A DNA stretch of 6,189 bases from Streptosporangiaceae bacterium (lineage in GTDB: Bacteria; Actinomycetota; Actinomycetes; Streptosporangiales; Streptosporangiaceae): positions 1 through 6,189 of the forward strand of contig JASHSO010000082.1 in assembly GCA_030038715.1 (NCBI GenBank). The letters run 5' to 3'. The notes under the pieces are model-generated. The model did not search any database, had not been told where the DNA came from, and saw nothing but the letters and a program-made list of their open reading frames with translations. The position numbers and the translations under genes are program-made. Of this stretch, positions 4,988 through 6,189 are shown piece after piece (positions within the stretch are counted from its first letter, which is position 1; every line of letters begins with the position of its first letter).

Positions 4988-5848
4988 TCAGATGACTGGC
5001 GGGCGGCCCGCCCTGGTCATCCGCCAAGCAGTGCGCAGCGAGATCGGCTGACGGGGGCCGGGGTCGGTCCGCCAGCCCTCGGCGAACCCGCCGCACCAGG
5101 TCCGCAGTGCACCAGCCTTGCGTCCTTCCCTGAGCACGGTCAGCACCGTCCAGTCCAACAGGTAGCCGACGGCCAGCGGCCACGGCAGGTTCCGCCGGGC
5201 CAGCAGGACCCGGTTCCGGCCGTCGTAGCGGTACCAGATGTCGTGCCGCGCATTCGAGACGGGCGGGTGACACATGCGGGCGTCCGCGTCGTATTCCAGC
5301 GTGTAGCCACGCTCGATCAGCCGCCAGGCCAGGTCGGTCTCCTCGTGGGCGAAGAAGAACAGGTCCGGCAGGCCGCCTGCCTCGAGCCAGGCTGAGCGCC
5401 TGGCCGCGAATCCGGCCCCGACGAATGTCGTCACGGCTGACGACCGGTCGGGGTCGCCTGCCCGGAGCCGTGGGACGTGCCAGCGCACTCCGGATCCGCC
5501 GGTCGGGTCGACCACGTGGAAGGCCAGCACGGCCAGCCGCGGGTCAGCGGCGAACCGGTCGGCCACATGCTTGCCGATGCCCGGATCGCTGAACCACCCG
5601 TCGTCGTCTAGGAATATGATCACCTCGCCCGAGCTGGCGTCCGCGCCGGCGTTGCGACCACCCGCCACGCCGAGGTTCTCCGGCAGCCGCACGGTCTTGA
5701 CGTCGGCAGGTACCGGGGGCAGGTCCGCGCCGTTTCCCACCAGAACGAGCTCGACGCCGTCGGATCGCAATGGCTCGGTGCTCGCGATGGCCCGCTCCAG
5801 CTCGGCCGGCCGGGTGCCCATCGTGATGATCACGCAGGACAGCTTCAA
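4988..5848 (-). CDS. glycosyltransferase family 2 protein
   Basis: This is an inverting GT-A-fold glycosyltransferase, probably working at the inner membrane face in cell-envelope glycan or lipid glycosylation. Donor and acceptor are unknown. In 286 residues it shows the nucleotide-binding beta strand SCVIITMGTRP (4-14), the ENLGVAGGRNAG loop (57-68), the metal-binding DDD (81-83, in IIFLDDDGWF), and FVGAGFAARRSAWLEAGGLP (142-161). The HEETDLAWRL catalytic-base/acceptor motif is at 168-177. This order resembles WbbL-like rhamnosyltransferases. A hydrophobic stretch at about 222-239 may touch the membrane. The start is a TTG, chosen because AGGAG lies 6 nt upstream and because it forms a TTGA overlap with the stop of the preceding gene. 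The two are therefore probably cotranscribed and translationally coupled. The gene ends in a strong hairpin and converges on hutH. Confidence 0.92.
   Translation of the reverse strand: MKLSCVIITMGTRPAELERAIASTEPLRSDGVELVLVGNGADLPPVPADVKTVRLPENLGVAGGRNAGADASSGEVIIFLDDDGWFSDPGIGKHVADRFAADPRLAVLAFHVVDPTGGSGVRWHVPRLRAGDPDRSSAVTTFVGAGFAARRSAWLEAGGLPDLFFFAHEETDLAWRLIERGYTLEYDADARMCHPPVSNARHDIWYRYDGRNRVLLARRNLPWPLAVGYLLDWTVLTVLREGRKAGALRTWCGGFAEGWRTDPGPRQPISLRTAWRMTRAGRPPVI
4992..5020. terminator. hairpin at the 3' end of the glycosyltransferase gene, facing hutH
   Basis: ATGACT (4992-4997) pairs with GGTCAT (5015-5020), closing with one G-T pair. GGCGGG (4998-5003) pairs with CCCGCC (5007-5012) around a 3-nt loop. 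This gives about 12 bp with a 2-nt bulge (5013-5014). It lies inside the last ten codons of the minus-strand glycosyltransferase gene and 43 nt beyond the hutH stop, so it could terminate transcripts from both sides. There is no T-tract, which is common for actinobacterial terminators. Confidence 0.5.
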
Positions 5849-6189
5849 CTCAGTCTCCTGGACGCCAGGATCGCTGCGAGGTGCGCGATGACCATCAGCG
5901 CGGCGGCAACCAGGCAGGCGATCAGCAGCACCCTGGTGGCAAGCAGACCGCCCCTGACGGCGTCCGCTATCGCCGCGAGGAGGATCAGCACTGAGAGCTC
6001 GATCGCCTGGATGATCCGGTGGATCTTCAGCAGGCTGGCTGCCCGCCGCAGCAGCGCGAGGCCAGAGCTGCGCGGCCGCAGGGCCTCGTCGGCGTGCCCC
6101 GCGGGCAGGCCCTGGACGGCCCGGGCGACCACCACGTTGTCGGTTTCGGCCTTCACCAGCATGGCGAGCACTGCCGCCGCCAGCCCGGC
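5845..6189 (-). CDS. membrane protein, C-terminal 114 residues only; possibly a CDP-alcohol phosphatidyltransferase-type enzyme
   Basis: The reading frame is open from its TGA (5847-5845) to the right edge of the window, so its 5' end is missing. A GTG at 6171 is only an internal codon candidate. The visible part begins with the end of a likely hydrophobic helix (AGLAAAVLAMLV). A polar, basic stretch follows (about 13-55, with RPRSSGLALLRRAASLLKIHR). Then come two predicted membrane helices (about 57-77 and 83-107) and a short basic tail ending SRRLS. No catalytic motif falls in this part. The shape and the glycosyltransferase partner would suit the end of a CDP-alcohol phosphatidyltransferase-like protein, but this is inference and a membrane protein of another kind is equally possible. 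Its stop overlaps the glycosyltransferase start by 4 nt (TTGA). Confidence 0.72.
   Translation of the reverse strand, partial: AGLAAAVLAMLVKAETDNVVVARAVQGLPAGHADEALRPRSSGLALLRRAASLLKIHRIIQAIELSVLILLAAIADAVRGGLLATRVLLIACLVAAALMVIAHLAAILASRRLS
5855..5859 (-). promoter_or_regulatory. ribosome binding site that fixes the TTG start of the glycosyltransferase
   Basis: Read on the minus strand, AGGAG lies 6 nt before the TTG at 5848-5846. It is the strongest Shine-Dalgarno sequence in the window. It sits inside the last codons of the upstream membrane-protein gene, as expected for coupled translation. Confidence 0.8.

Noticed and set aside
4719..5273. 184-codon minus-strand frame bridging the hutH 3' end and the glycosyltransferase gene
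   Set aside because: It overlaps two well-supported genes in wrong frames. Its internal repeat (SQWSG) is only the reverse reading of the 21-bp direct repeat.

Overview
The window is about 70% G+C. Its main genes have the strong G/C third-codon preference, GTG/TTG starts and tight gene packing typical of a high-GC actinobacterium. Protein character agrees with this: a 'SERRTDRFLD'-type histidase, a small CxxC zinc-ribbon protein and a kumamolisin-like S53 peptidase. I cannot name a genus. Every sizeable stretch is accounted for, and no gene-free gap exceeds about 170 bases.

Layout, left to right. Positions 1-96 hold at least four copies of a 24-bp tandem repeat, and the array may continue off the left edge. 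Next comes serS (172-1419, +), seryl-tRNA synthetase, probably read from a leaderless transcript. It converges on an S53 sedolisin/kumamolisin-type peptidase (1444-3012, -), with a small hairpin over the 24-bp junction. Upstream of the peptidase and on the same strand is a 62-residue zinc-ribbon protein (3105-3293, -), separated from it by a structured 92-bp spacer. A 66-bp divergent promoter region (3294-3359) separates the zinc ribbon from hutH (3360-4949, +), histidine ammonia-lyase. hutH converges on a minus-strand pair: a family-2 glycosyltransferase (4988-5848) whose TTG start overlaps the stop of an upstream membrane-protein gene (5845 to the right edge, incomplete).

Function. serS is housekeeping translation. 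hutH catalyses the first step of histidine catabolism (L-histidine to trans-urocanate and ammonia) but has no hutU/hutI/hutG beside it here. The S53 peptidase is an acid-type endopeptidase with all catalytic residues. The glycosyltransferase and the membrane protein look like a translationally coupled pair, perhaps in envelope glycan or lipid synthesis. These are mostly independent transcription units. I see no convincing defence system, mobile element, CRISPR array, RNA gene or new multi-gene system.

The points most worth checking are small-scale. They are the stem-preserving repeat array before serS, two TANNNT-N7-start leaderless arrangements, the Cys-Ser-Gly MIO triad of HutH, the non-typical motif 3 of SerRS, the 21-bp repeat over the hutH stop codon, and the 12-bp hairpin at the end of the glycosyltransferase gene.
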